A stretch of 64,000 bases of DNA from Flavobacterium sp. (GTDB taxonomy: Bacteria; Bacteroidota; Bacteroidia; Flavobacteriales; Flavobacteriaceae). The translations under genes and the position numbers were made by a program. This document shows, one piece after another, positions 42,453 to 50,179 of this stretch; positions within the stretch are counted from its first letter, which is position 1, and every line of letters starts with the position of its first letter. The stretch spans positions 1 through 64,000 of the forward strand of contig NZ_JAPZSU010000036.1 in the NCBI RefSeq assembly GCF_027531905.1. The letters run 5' to 3'. The notes beneath the pieces were generated by a model that saw only the letters and a program-made list of their open reading frames with translations, made no database searches and was not told where the DNA came from.

Positions 42453-43085
42453 TTATTCTTCGGAGTCTTTGAACCATTTTTTAACAAGTTTTTCGAAATT
42501 TATCCAACTTCTATTACTTTCATCTTGTCTAAAGTCTATATAATGTTTTAGTTTGTTATAATATCTGCCAAAAAGTTTGCCAAAAAGTCTTTTTACAATT
42601 TCATTATCCAAGTCTCCTGCTAAAACCATAGCTGAAATACTTTCAAAATAATTCAAGGTTACTATTAGAGATTGCCTGTATTTTTTATTATCGGGATTTT
42701 CGATAAATGAAATAAATGAATCTATTTTGCCTTTTTCTAAATTTTGTTCTTGGAGTTTAATCAAATATCTCAAATCTTCATTTATGTCCATCATCATTGG
42801 TTTTCTAAAATCAGAGCAAATATCGTATGTGTATTTTGCTAAGTTTTGTTGATTGCTTTTTTGTTGTGTTCTTATTTGATTTTCTAAATTATGTAAATGA
42901 TATAATAAAGTTAATAGTGCTAATAAGGTTAATGTAAATTTCGAAGTATAGTCAAAAGAATCTTTAGAATTACATTCTTGTATGTAGTATAAGAAAATGA
43001 AAGTTCCTGCTGCTATTATTATAAAAACTATCGTTATTAACCATATTAGTTTAATTGAATATTTTTTATTGAAAAAGTTTTCCAT
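42453..43085 (-). CDS. Two-helix membrane protein, DUF4760-like
   Basis: The 210-residue protein has two N-terminal transmembrane helices (about 13-33 and 48-64), a short coiled segment and a helical cytosolic domain with LNYFESISAMVLAGDLDNEIVKRLF and YYNKLKHYID, a pattern like DUF4760. The function is unknown. It is AT-rich relative to its neighbours and stands alone between longer intergenic stretches, so recent transfer is possible. Confidence 0.6.
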   Translation of the reverse strand: MENFFNKKYSIKLIWLITIVFIIIAAGTFIFLYYIQECNSKDSFDYTSKFTLTLLALLTLLYHLHNLENQIRTQQKSNQQNLAKYTYDICSDFRKPMMMDINEDLRYLIKLQEQNLEKGKIDSFISFIENPDNKKYRQSLIVTLNYFESISAMVLAGDLDNEIVKRLFGKLFGRYYNKLKHYIDFRQDESNRSWINFEKLVKKWFKDSEE

Positions 43086-43198
43086 TTTTTAAATTATAAA
43101 GGATTTGAGTTTGAATATGACTATATTTATTACAAATATATTAAATAAATTACTACAAATTAATTTTAAATATAACATTTTAACTTTGAGGTAAACAC

Positions 43199-43232
43199 AA
43201 AAAAAAGCCTCAAGAAATAATCCTTGAGGCTT
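43199..43232 (-). terminator. Terminator of the aminotransferase gene
   Basis: AAGCCTCAAG (43205-43214) pairs with CTTGAGGCTT (43223-43232), followed on the minus strand by a T8 run. Confidence 0.9.
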
Positions 43233-43254
43233 ACTATAGCAATAGCACTTTGGT

Positions 43255-44442
43255 TTATCCAGCCAAAGCGTCTTTTATTCTTTTTAAAGCTTCGGTTAAT
43301 ACAGCTTCGCTGGTAGCGTAAGAAAAACGGATGCAATTTGGATTTCCAAAAGCGTCACCTGTTACGGTTGCTACGCAAGCTTCAGCCAAAAGATACATCG
43401 AAACGTCGTTAGCGTCTTTTATTTCAGTTCCTCTTAGTGTTTTTCCGAAGAAAGAAGAAACGTCAGGGAATACATAAAAAGCGCCTTCAGGAACATTGAT
43501 TTTGATGCCAGGAATTTCTTTTAATAGTCCCACCACTAAATCTCTACGACTGTGGAACGCTTGTACCATTTCGTTAAGTACTGATGGATCGGCATCAAGA
43601 GCCGTGATGGTAGCGCGCTGTGCAATACTGTTAGCACCAGACGTCACTTGACCTTGGATTTTAGTACATGCTTTGGCGATAAATTCTGGGGCACCAATGT
43701 AGCCAATTCTCCAGCCTGTCATAGCAAAAGCTTTAGCCACACCATTAACGGTAATGGTTTTTTCTAACATGCCAGGGATAGAGGCGATGCTACAAAAAGT
43801 TCCTGAGAAATTAATGTGCTCATAGATTTCGTCTGCTACCACATAAATATTTGGGTGTTTTTCTAATACTTTGGCCAATGCAGTCAATTCTTCTCGGCTG
43901 TAAACGGATCCAGAAGGGTTGCAAGGTGAAGAAAACCACATCATTTTTGTTTTAGGAGTGATGGCTGCTTCTAATTGTTCTGGGGTGATTTTGAAATCGG
44001 TTTCTACTGAAGTCGGAACTTCTACAGGTACACCACCTGATAATTTCACAATTTCGAAATAAGAAACCCAGTAAGGTGCAGGCAAAATCACTTCGTCACC
44101 ATCGTTTAACATCACTTGGGCAATGTTGTACAATGATTGTTTGGCCCCCGTTGAAACTACAATTTGAGTTGGTTTATAGTCTAAATCATTGTCTCTTTTG
44201 AATTTTCTGCAAATAGCTTCTTTTAATTCTTGATATCCATCTACAGGAGAATAGGTGCTGTAGTTTTCGTCGATGGCCTTTTTTGCAGCTTCTTTTATAA
44301 AATCAGGAGTGTTAAAGTCAGGTTCTCCTAAACTTAAACTGATAATGTCTTTTCCTTGTGCTTTTAATTCTCTTGCTAAGGCTGCCATCGCTAAAGTTTG
44401 CGAAGTGGCAAGGTTGTTAATTCTGTCTGAAAGTGGATTCAT
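43255..44442 (-). CDS. Class I/II pyridoxal-phosphate aminotransferase (aspartate type)
   Basis: The 395-residue enzyme is a fold-type I aminotransferase of the AspC/Ib subgroup. Visible motifs are LSLGEPDFNTPDFI (about 36-49), WFSSPCNPSGSVYS, DEIYEHI and VNGVAKAFAMTGWRIGY with the PLP-binding Lys. The Arg near the end (NCIRFSYATS) binds the substrate carboxylate. It probably transfers amino groups between aspartate or another amino acid and 2-oxoglutarate. It has its own terminator; the desaturase gene lies 50 bp upstream on the same strand and may share a transcript. Confidence 0.9.
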   Translation of the reverse strand: MNPLSDRINNLATSQTLAMAALARELKAQGKDIISLSLGEPDFNTPDFIKEAAKKAIDENYSTYSPVDGYQELKEAICRKFKRDNDLDYKPTQIVVSTGAKQSLYNIAQVMLNDGDEVILPAPYWVSYFEIVKLSGGVPVEVPTSVETDFKITPEQLEAAITPKTKMMWFSSPCNPSGSVYSREELTALAKVLEKHPNIYVVADEIYEHINFSGTFCSIASIPGMLEKTITVNGVAKAFAMTGWRIGYIGAPEFIAKACTKIQGQVTSGANSIAQRATITALDADPSVLNEMVQAFHSRRDLVVGLLKEIPGIKINVPEGAFYVFPDVSSFFGKTLRGTEIKDANDVSMYLLAEACVATVTGDAFGNPNCIRFSYATSEAVLTEALKRIKDALAG

Positions 44443-44492
44443 TTTATATAGTAAATAGTAATTAGTTCGTGTTGGATTTAGCGGTAGTAAGT

Positions 44493-45587
44493 TTAGGCTA
44501 ATTCTGGTTTCATTCCCAATTCTTTCAAGTGTTTGAAATGTGCAATTACAGCACTACGCATCGTCTTGTATTCGTAGTAAGGAAGGTTGCATTCTTGTGC
44601 AGTTTCTTTTACAATCTTTGCAATTTTTCCGTAGTGAATATGACTGATGTTTGGGAAAATGTGGTGTTCGATTTGGTGATTTAATCCTCCAGTATACCAG
44701 TTGATAATGGCGTTTTTTGGAGCAAAATTGGTTGTAGTAAACAATTGGTGTATTGCCCAAGTGTTTTCTATTTCTCCGTTTTCATTTGGTAATGGATTGG
44801 TTGTTTCTTCCACTACGTGAGCCAATTGGAAAACAATACTTAAGATAAGTCCTGCAGTATAATGCATTACAAAAAAGCCAATCAATACTTTCCACCAAGT
44901 GATACCAATAACTATTGGTAAAACAATCCAAATTGATACATAAATCATTTTTGTGATGATTAGAGTTGTCCAAAGAATTTTTGGACTCTTAGGCTCGCCA
45001 TACGATAATTTGCGTTTCAAATAACTTTTCATTTGTTTGAAATCGGTAGTAATGGCCCAATTGAAGGTCAATAAACCGTACAAAAAGATAGAGTAGTAGT
45101 GTTGAAAACGGTGGAATTTTTGCCATTTGGCTTCTTTCGTAAAACGAATAATTCTTCCCGCGTCTAAGTCTTCGTCGTGTCCAGGAATATTCGTGTAAGT
45201 GTGGTGTAAAACGTTGTGTTGCACTTGCCAGTTGTACACATTTCCGGCTAGGATGTAGATCGAGCCTCCCATGAATTTATTGACCCAATTTTTGGTGGAA
45301 TACGATCCATGATTTCCGTCGTGCATTACATTCATTCCAACACCTGCCATTCCAATCCCGATAACGATGGTTAGCAATAGATAGGCCCAAAATGGTAAAT
45401 CAAGAGTTAGAATTATGAAATAGGGAGCCAAAAAAACAGTAAACAAAATAATTGTTTTTAAATGTAGTTTCCAGTTACCCGTTTTTTGAAGGTTGTTTTC
45501 CTTAAAGTAGTTGTTAACCCGAGAGTTAAGTGTTCTGAAAAATTTTAAATTGTCTTGCTTTGCAAAAGTAGGTGCAGTAGTATTCAT
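44493..45587 (-). CDS. Membrane fatty acid (acyl-lipid) desaturase
   Basis: The 364-residue protein has the three His boxes of membrane desaturases: HDGNHGS (about 110), HNVLHHTY (about 145) and HQIEHHIFP near the C-terminus (about 310), where Gln-x-x-His-His is typical of front-end or acyl-lipid desaturases. Four hydrophobic segments are seen in two pairs. It introduces double bonds in membrane lipids at low temperature. Redox partners are not encoded here. A cytochrome b5 domain is absent. Confidence 0.9.
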   Translation of the reverse strand: MNTTAPTFAKQDNLKFFRTLNSRVNNYFKENNLQKTGNWKLHLKTIILFTVFLAPYFIILTLDLPFWAYLLLTIVIGIGMAGVGMNVMHDGNHGSYSTKNWVNKFMGGSIYILAGNVYNWQVQHNVLHHTYTNIPGHDEDLDAGRIIRFTKEAKWQKFHRFQHYYSIFLYGLLTFNWAITTDFKQMKSYLKRKLSYGEPKSPKILWTTLIITKMIYVSIWIVLPIVIGITWWKVLIGFFVMHYTAGLILSIVFQLAHVVEETTNPLPNENGEIENTWAIHQLFTTTNFAPKNAIINWYTGGLNHQIEHHIFPNISHIHYGKIAKIVKETAQECNLPYYEYKTMRSAVIAHFKHLKELGMKPELA

Positions 45588-45696
45588 AGGAATTTTTAAA
45601 TAATTGCAAATGTAACTATTATAAATTTTCGATTATACATTATTGAGTTAAAAATTTCCGCGGTAAAATAAGTACTTTTGTTAAAAATTTAATGCC

Positions 45697-46326
45697 ATGG
45701 ATGAAATTCTAAAGTATTTTCCTGATTTGACAGAGGAGCAAAAAGAACAGTTTGCAAAATTGGATTTTTTGTACCATGATTGGAATGAAAAAATAAATGT
45801 TATTTCGAGAAAAGATATAGATGCTTTGTATACGAAACACGTTTTGCATTCGTTAGGAATTGCCAAAATAAATAAATTCGAACCTGGAACTTATGTTTTG
45901 GATGTGGGTACTGGCGGAGGTTTTCCTGGAATTCCACTAGCTATTTTGTTTCCAGAAACACGTTTTTATTTGATTGATGTTATTGCCAAAAAAATAAAAG
46001 TGGTCAAAGCGGTTGCTGAAGCTTTAGAATTAAAAAATGTAAAAGCAGAACAAATTCGTGCCGAAAATGTAAAAGGTGATTTTGATTTTATTGTGAGCCG
46101 AGCGGTGACCAACATGCCAGACTTTGTTTCTTGGGTAAAAACAAAAATCAAAAAGCAACACAAACACGAATTGAAAAATGGTATTTTGTATTTAAAAGGA
46201 GGCGATTTGACCGAAGAGTTAAAGGATTTTCCGAAAGCTACAGAATATAATCTGGCCGACATTTTTGAAGATGAATTTTTCGAAACCAAAAAAGTGGTGC
46301 ACTTACCGTTGAAGTTTGTAGTGTAG
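45697..46326 (+). CDS. rsmG: 16S rRNA (guanine-527 N7)-methyltransferase
   Basis: The 209-residue methyltransferase contains the SAM-binding LDVGTGGGFPGIPLAILFPE (about 68-87) and the conserved SRAVTNMPDFVSW region (about 130). It methylates G527 of 16S rRNA. Size and layout match RsmG. It is divergent from the desaturase gene. Confidence 0.93.
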   Translation: MDEILKYFPDLTEEQKEQFAKLDFLYHDWNEKINVISRKDIDALYTKHVLHSLGIAKINKFEPGTYVLDVGTGGGFPGIPLAILFPETRFYLIDVIAKKIKVVKAVAEALELKNVKAEQIRAENVKGDFDFIVSRAVTNMPDFVSWVKTKIKKQHKHELKNGILYLKGGDLTEELKDFPKATEYNLADIFEDEFFETKKVVHLPLKFVV

Positions 46327-46363
46327 CTTTTATAGCTCACAAAAACACACCCATTTTCCTTTT

Positions 46364-46446
46364 AACCCCGATGGTAGCGGCATCCTTGATTGACGGGGTT
46401 CGGCAAGCAAGATATAGCGTACAGCGGGACTTTGCTGGCTAAAATG
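46364..46446. repeat. Dispersed palindromic intergenic repeat, copy 5
   Basis: In this orientation the flanks read CCCCGATGGTAGCGGCATCC and GATATAGCGTACAGCGGGAC-TTTGCTGGC, and the centre is a short hairpin (CTTG-..-CAAG). It is the reverse complement of copies 1, 2 and 4 and closest to the presumed consensus. Confidence 0.82.
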
Positions 46447-46481
46447 CCTTTTGATGCTGTTGCTAAAATAGAGTAAAAAAC

Positions 46482-46520
46482 AAACCCCACAAAAATCAAT
46501 GTTGATTTATGTGGGGTTTT
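46482..46520. terminator. Bidirectional terminator between rsmG and pruA
   Basis: AAACCCCACA and AAATCAA pair with TTGATTT and TGTGGGGTTT. T runs on both sides suit termination of convergent rsmG and pruA. Confidence 0.85.
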
Positions 46521-46541
46521 TCAATTTTGAATCTAGAAAAA

Positions 46542-48170
46542 TTATTCTCCTAAAAATGGGTATCTGTAATCTTCGGGCGTTACAAAAGTTTCTTTGATAG
46601 TTCTTGGAGAAACCCAACGCAATAAGTTCAAGGCAGACCCAGCTTTGTCGTTGGTTCCTGAAGCTCTTGCGCCACCAAATGGTTGCATGCCTACCACAGC
46701 TCCTGTTGGTTTGTCATTGATATAGAAATTACCGGCTGCATTTTGTAAAGCTACAGTTGCTTCTTCGATGGCGTAACGGTCTTGGCTGAAGATGGCTCCT
46801 GTTAAAGCATATTCAGAAGTGGTGTCCACCAATTTCAATGTTTCTGCCCAATTTGCATCTTCGTAAACATAGATTGTGATTACTGGACCGAATAATTCAG
46901 TTTCCATTGTAGTATACTTTGGATTGCTGGTTACGATAATGGTAGGTTCGATAAAATACCCCACTGATTTGTCATAATTTCCACCAACAATTATTTCTGC
47001 ATCGGCATCTTTTTTCGCTTGATCAATATAGCTAGCTAATTTGTCAAATGATCCTTCGTGAATTACTGCGGTAATGAAGTTACTAAAATCTTCTGGAGAC
47101 CCCATTTTCATTGATTTTACATCGATAATCAATTGCTCTTTCAAGGCTGGCCACATACTTTGAGGTACATAGGCTCTTGAAGCAGCAGAACATTTTTGTC
47201 CTTGGAACTCGAAAGCGCCACGAACAATTCCTGTCGCTACTTGTTTTACATTAGCACTTGGATGCGCTACCACGAAATCTTTACCACCAGTTTCTCCTAC
47301 AATTCTTGGGTAGGTTTTGTAATGGTGAATGTTCGTTCCAATTTTTGCCCAGATATCTTTAAATACATGTGTTGAACCTGTAAAGTGAACCCCTGCGAAA
47401 TCGCGACTTGCTAGAACCGTATCGGTAACCATTAAAGCATCTCCAAAAACGACATTGATTACTCCATCAGGAACTCCGGCTTCTTTGAATACATCGATGA
47501 TGATTTTTGCAGAGAATACTTGGCTGTCACTTGGCTTCCAAATTACTACGTTACCCATCATAGCAGCACTTGCTGGAAGATTGGCAGCGATAGCAGTAAA
47601 GTTGAATGGAGTGATTGCGTATACGAACCCTTCTAGCGGACGGTATTCCAATCGGTTCCACATATCAGAAGTCGATTTAGGTTGGTCAGCATAAATTTGA
47701 GTCATAAACTCTACGTTGAAACGTAAAAAGTCAATCAACTCACATGATGCATCAATTTCGGCTTGGTGAATATTTTTTGATTGCGCAATCATAGTTGCAG
47801 CATTGATTTTGGCTCTGTATGGTCCAGCAATCAACTCGGCAGCTTTTAAGAAGATAGCTGCACGTTGTTCCCATGCCATGTTTGCCCATGCTGTTCTGGC
47901 TTCAAGAGCACTAGCAATGGCTTTTTCAACATGTACTTTTTCGGCTAAATGATACGTTCCTACCACATGTTGATGATCGTGTGGCGAGGTCATATTTCTA
48001 GTATTACCCGTTTTGATTTCTTCGCTACCAATGTATAAAGGAACATCAATTTTTGAATTCCACATGGCTTTGTATGCTGCAAGAACTGCTGCTTTTTCTG
48101 GGGAGTTAGGGGCGTAACCTTTTACAGGTTCGTTAACCGCTTTGGGTACGTTAAAAAATCCTTTTAGCAT
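46542..48170 (-). CDS. pruA: L-glutamate gamma-semialdehyde dehydrogenase (P5C dehydrogenase)
   Basis: The 542-residue aldehyde dehydrogenase oxidises glutamate semialdehyde to glutamate in proline breakdown. It has ITPFNFTAIAANLPA (about 184-198), NVVIWKPSD, GETGGKDF with the general-base Glu and EFQGQKCSAASRAY with the nucleophilic Cys. Length and motifs match the stand-alone PruA subfamily. No proline dehydrogenase gene is present in the window. Confidence 0.93.
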   Translation of the reverse strand: MLKGFFNVPKAVNEPVKGYAPNSPEKAAVLAAYKAMWNSKIDVPLYIGSEEIKTGNTRNMTSPHDHQHVVGTYHLAEKVHVEKAIASALEARTAWANMAWEQRAAIFLKAAELIAGPYRAKINAATMIAQSKNIHQAEIDASCELIDFLRFNVEFMTQIYADQPKSTSDMWNRLEYRPLEGFVYAITPFNFTAIAANLPASAAMMGNVVIWKPSDSQVFSAKIIIDVFKEAGVPDGVINVVFGDALMVTDTVLASRDFAGVHFTGSTHVFKDIWAKIGTNIHHYKTYPRIVGETGGKDFVVAHPSANVKQVATGIVRGAFEFQGQKCSAASRAYVPQSMWPALKEQLIIDVKSMKMGSPEDFSNFITAVIHEGSFDKLASYIDQAKKDADAEIIVGGNYDKSVGYFIEPTIIVTSNPKYTTMETELFGPVITIYVYEDANWAETLKLVDTTSEYALTGAIFSQDRYAIEEATVALQNAAGNFYINDKPTGAVVGMQPFGGARASGTNDKAGSALNLLRWVSPRTIKETFVTPEDYRYPFLGE

Positions 48171-48290
48171 ATTTTTTATATTAAATAATTGAACAGAAAA
48201 TTACGGTGATTGGGTTGTAGATGATAATTTGATGTAAAAGTACAAAGTAAAAATGAAATTTTAATTCCAAATAACGGAATAAAAGTCAAA

Positions 48291-48677
48291 TTAATTCAAG
48301 GCAAAAGGCGCACATAGTCTAAAAGTAGGCACAATCACTTTGAAATTTTTTGTAGTGGTGAAATTAATCATGTTGAAATATCCTTTCATAGCACCATAAG
48401 GCGAGGATAATAAACAACCAGAGCTGTAGGTGTGTTGTTCACCCGGTTTTAATACAGGTTTTTTTCCAATGACTCCTTCGCCATCTACCAACTCATTGTA
48501 ATTGAGAGAATCGAAGATTTCCCAGTGTCGAGAGGTAAGTTGGACAGAATCTTTGCTGTGATTCTCAATTGTTATTTGGTAACTAAAAGCAAAATGTATT
48601 TTATAGTTTTTGAAGTAAGTCCCTTCAAAACTAGTCAAAACTGATATTTTTATGCCTCTTGTTATTTGTGAAACCAT
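48291..48677 (-). CDS. apaG: ApaG domain protein
   Basis: The 128-residue protein is the stand-alone ApaG family, an Ig-like fold with the signature YQITIENHSKDSVQLTSRHW (about 33-52), DGEGVIGKKPVLKPGEQHTY and SGCLLSSPYGAMKGYF. It was named for Co2+ resistance in Salmonella but its biochemical role is unclear. It lies 69 bp after the start of the T9SS plug gene transcript direction and may share its promoter region. Confidence 0.9.
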   Translation of the reverse strand: MVSQITRGIKISVLTSFEGTYFKNYKIHFAFSYQITIENHSKDSVQLTSRHWEIFDSLNYNELVDGEGVIGKKPVLKPGEQHTYSSGCLLSSPYGAMKGYFNMINFTTTKNFKVIVPTFRLCAPFALN

Positions 48678-48745
48678 AATTGTGAAAAGTAGCTGCTTAA
48701 TAATGACAAAATTACAAAAAAATGTATTGATTTTTAATTTTTTAT

Positions 48746-50008
48746 TTAATTGGTAATGTTAATTGAATTCAATGTGACAAAACCAATTACGCGATCATAT
48801 CTTTGGGTATTTTCTCTGTAATATACGATTACTTCATATTCATTTTCAGTTTGATAGAAATTGCCATCGATACTATTTTCGGGATCTAAATTTCCTTTAG
48901 CGTCAGCAACAACATATTGATAATTGGTAAAACCTTGTTTGATGAGCAGGGCTTTTTCGTAAAGGTTTTTTTTCTGATTGTATTCCATTTTGTTTTCGGG
49001 AGAAAGCGCATAATTGTTGAACATACCCGTGATGTAAATGTCTTTGTCTACTCGAAAGCTTGGGGCAGAGAGACTAAAATAAATCCACGCGTAATCGGCT
49101 TCGATTTTTTGATTGGTGGCATTCAAGTTTCGAACTACAAAGTTTCCGTTGGCATCAAGTGTAAAACTATAGGGAAAGTTCGCTCTGGCTTCGTCTGTAA
49201 ATAGATAACCACTATAAATACCGCCACTCGAACTTATTCTGGAAACATTGTTCGAGGCGTTTCTGATTTCTTTGTTGTCAAAAAAACGAAATTCATTGCC
49301 AGCCCAAAACTGAGTTTCAGTATCGTATTTGTAAATTAATTCGTTGCCAATGGTGTATTGCGGAGCAATGTTTTTGATTCCCGTGTTGAATTGACGATTT
49401 TGTAAAAGAAGCACCTTGACATTTTGTAATGGATTTTGAAAAGTAAGGCTCTTAGACGTTATAGAAAAATCTAGGTTTTGTTTGCTTTCTATGGTGCTCA
49501 AGTTTCTACCTCTCTTGATTTGCAAGCGTACTGACGCTAAGTCTTCGTAAATTATAAATTTCCTTGAAAAAACAATTTCTCTATCTTCATTCAATATTTT
49601 AATCATATAATTGCCACTCAAAGCCAATTGTGTAAACTGATTGGGTATGCTTAATTGGTAATGCGAGTACAATTGCAAACAGTTAAAGGAGTTAGAGTAA
49701 TTAATAATTCTTTGGTTGTCAAGGCCTTTTAGGTATTCTTGTTTGGGAATATCTGAAGGCACCCAGTTGTAGTCACAATGAATAATTTCGTAGTAATAAT
49801 TGGCTTCATTCCCAAATAAATCATCAAAATTAAGCTCGAATGCTTCCCCCAATTTAAAGACCGGAATTACATTTTGGCCATTGTCCATAAAGGAAATAGT
49901 CTTAATGTTGTAAGGTGGGATTATTTCTTGAAGGTTTTGAGCTTCAATGATTTCTATAGATAAAAAGCCAAGTACTCCCAAGAAGATTTTAAATAAACGG
50001 TACCGCAT
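48746..50008 (-). CDS. Type IX secretion system plug protein (DUF5103)
   Basis: The 420-residue protein has a signal peptide (MRYRLFKIFLGVLGFLSIEIIEA) and a beta-rich body matching DUF5103, now known as the T9SS plug. It seals or modulates the SprA translocon pore in Flavobacterium. Typical blocks are YYYEIIHCDYNWVPSDI (about 80) and FTNYQYVVADAKGNLD near the C-terminus. T9SS exports gliding adhesins and the lectin protein at 10169-12328. The gene is divergent from the M16 peptidase. Confidence 0.87.
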   Translation of the reverse strand: MRYRLFKIFLGVLGFLSIEIIEAQNLQEIIPPYNIKTISFMDNGQNVIPVFKLGEAFELNFDDLFGNEANYYYEIIHCDYNWVPSDIPKQEYLKGLDNQRIINYSNSFNCLQLYSHYQLSIPNQFTQLALSGNYMIKILNEDREIVFSRKFIIYEDLASVRLQIKRGRNLSTIESKQNLDFSITSKSLTFQNPLQNVKVLLLQNRQFNTGIKNIAPQYTIGNELIYKYDTETQFWAGNEFRFFDNKEIRNASNNVSRISSSGGIYSGYLFTDEARANFPYSFTLDANGNFVVRNLNATNQKIEADYAWIYFSLSAPSFRVDKDIYITGMFNNYALSPENKMEYNQKKNLYEKALLIKQGFTNYQYVVADAKGNLDPENSIDGNFYQTENEYEVIVYYRENTQRYDRVIGFVTLNSINITN

Positions 50009-50179
50009 TTTTGATTATTTTGTAGTGTAAATATACTAAACCGCTTTATTTATCGTGTTTTTTTGTAGTTAAATTGAGGGTATTATTTTTTTAGAAGTAA
50101 TTTCTGTTAATTTTTTTATAATGAAGATTTCGATTTGTAGTTAAATCTATAGTTTTACGCTATCAACAAAACATATTTT

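Noticed and set aside
10039..46446. The palindromic repeats being plain transcription terminators
   Set aside because: Copy 3 lies between divergent genes and all copies share long conserved flanks outside the hairpin, which terminators do not need.
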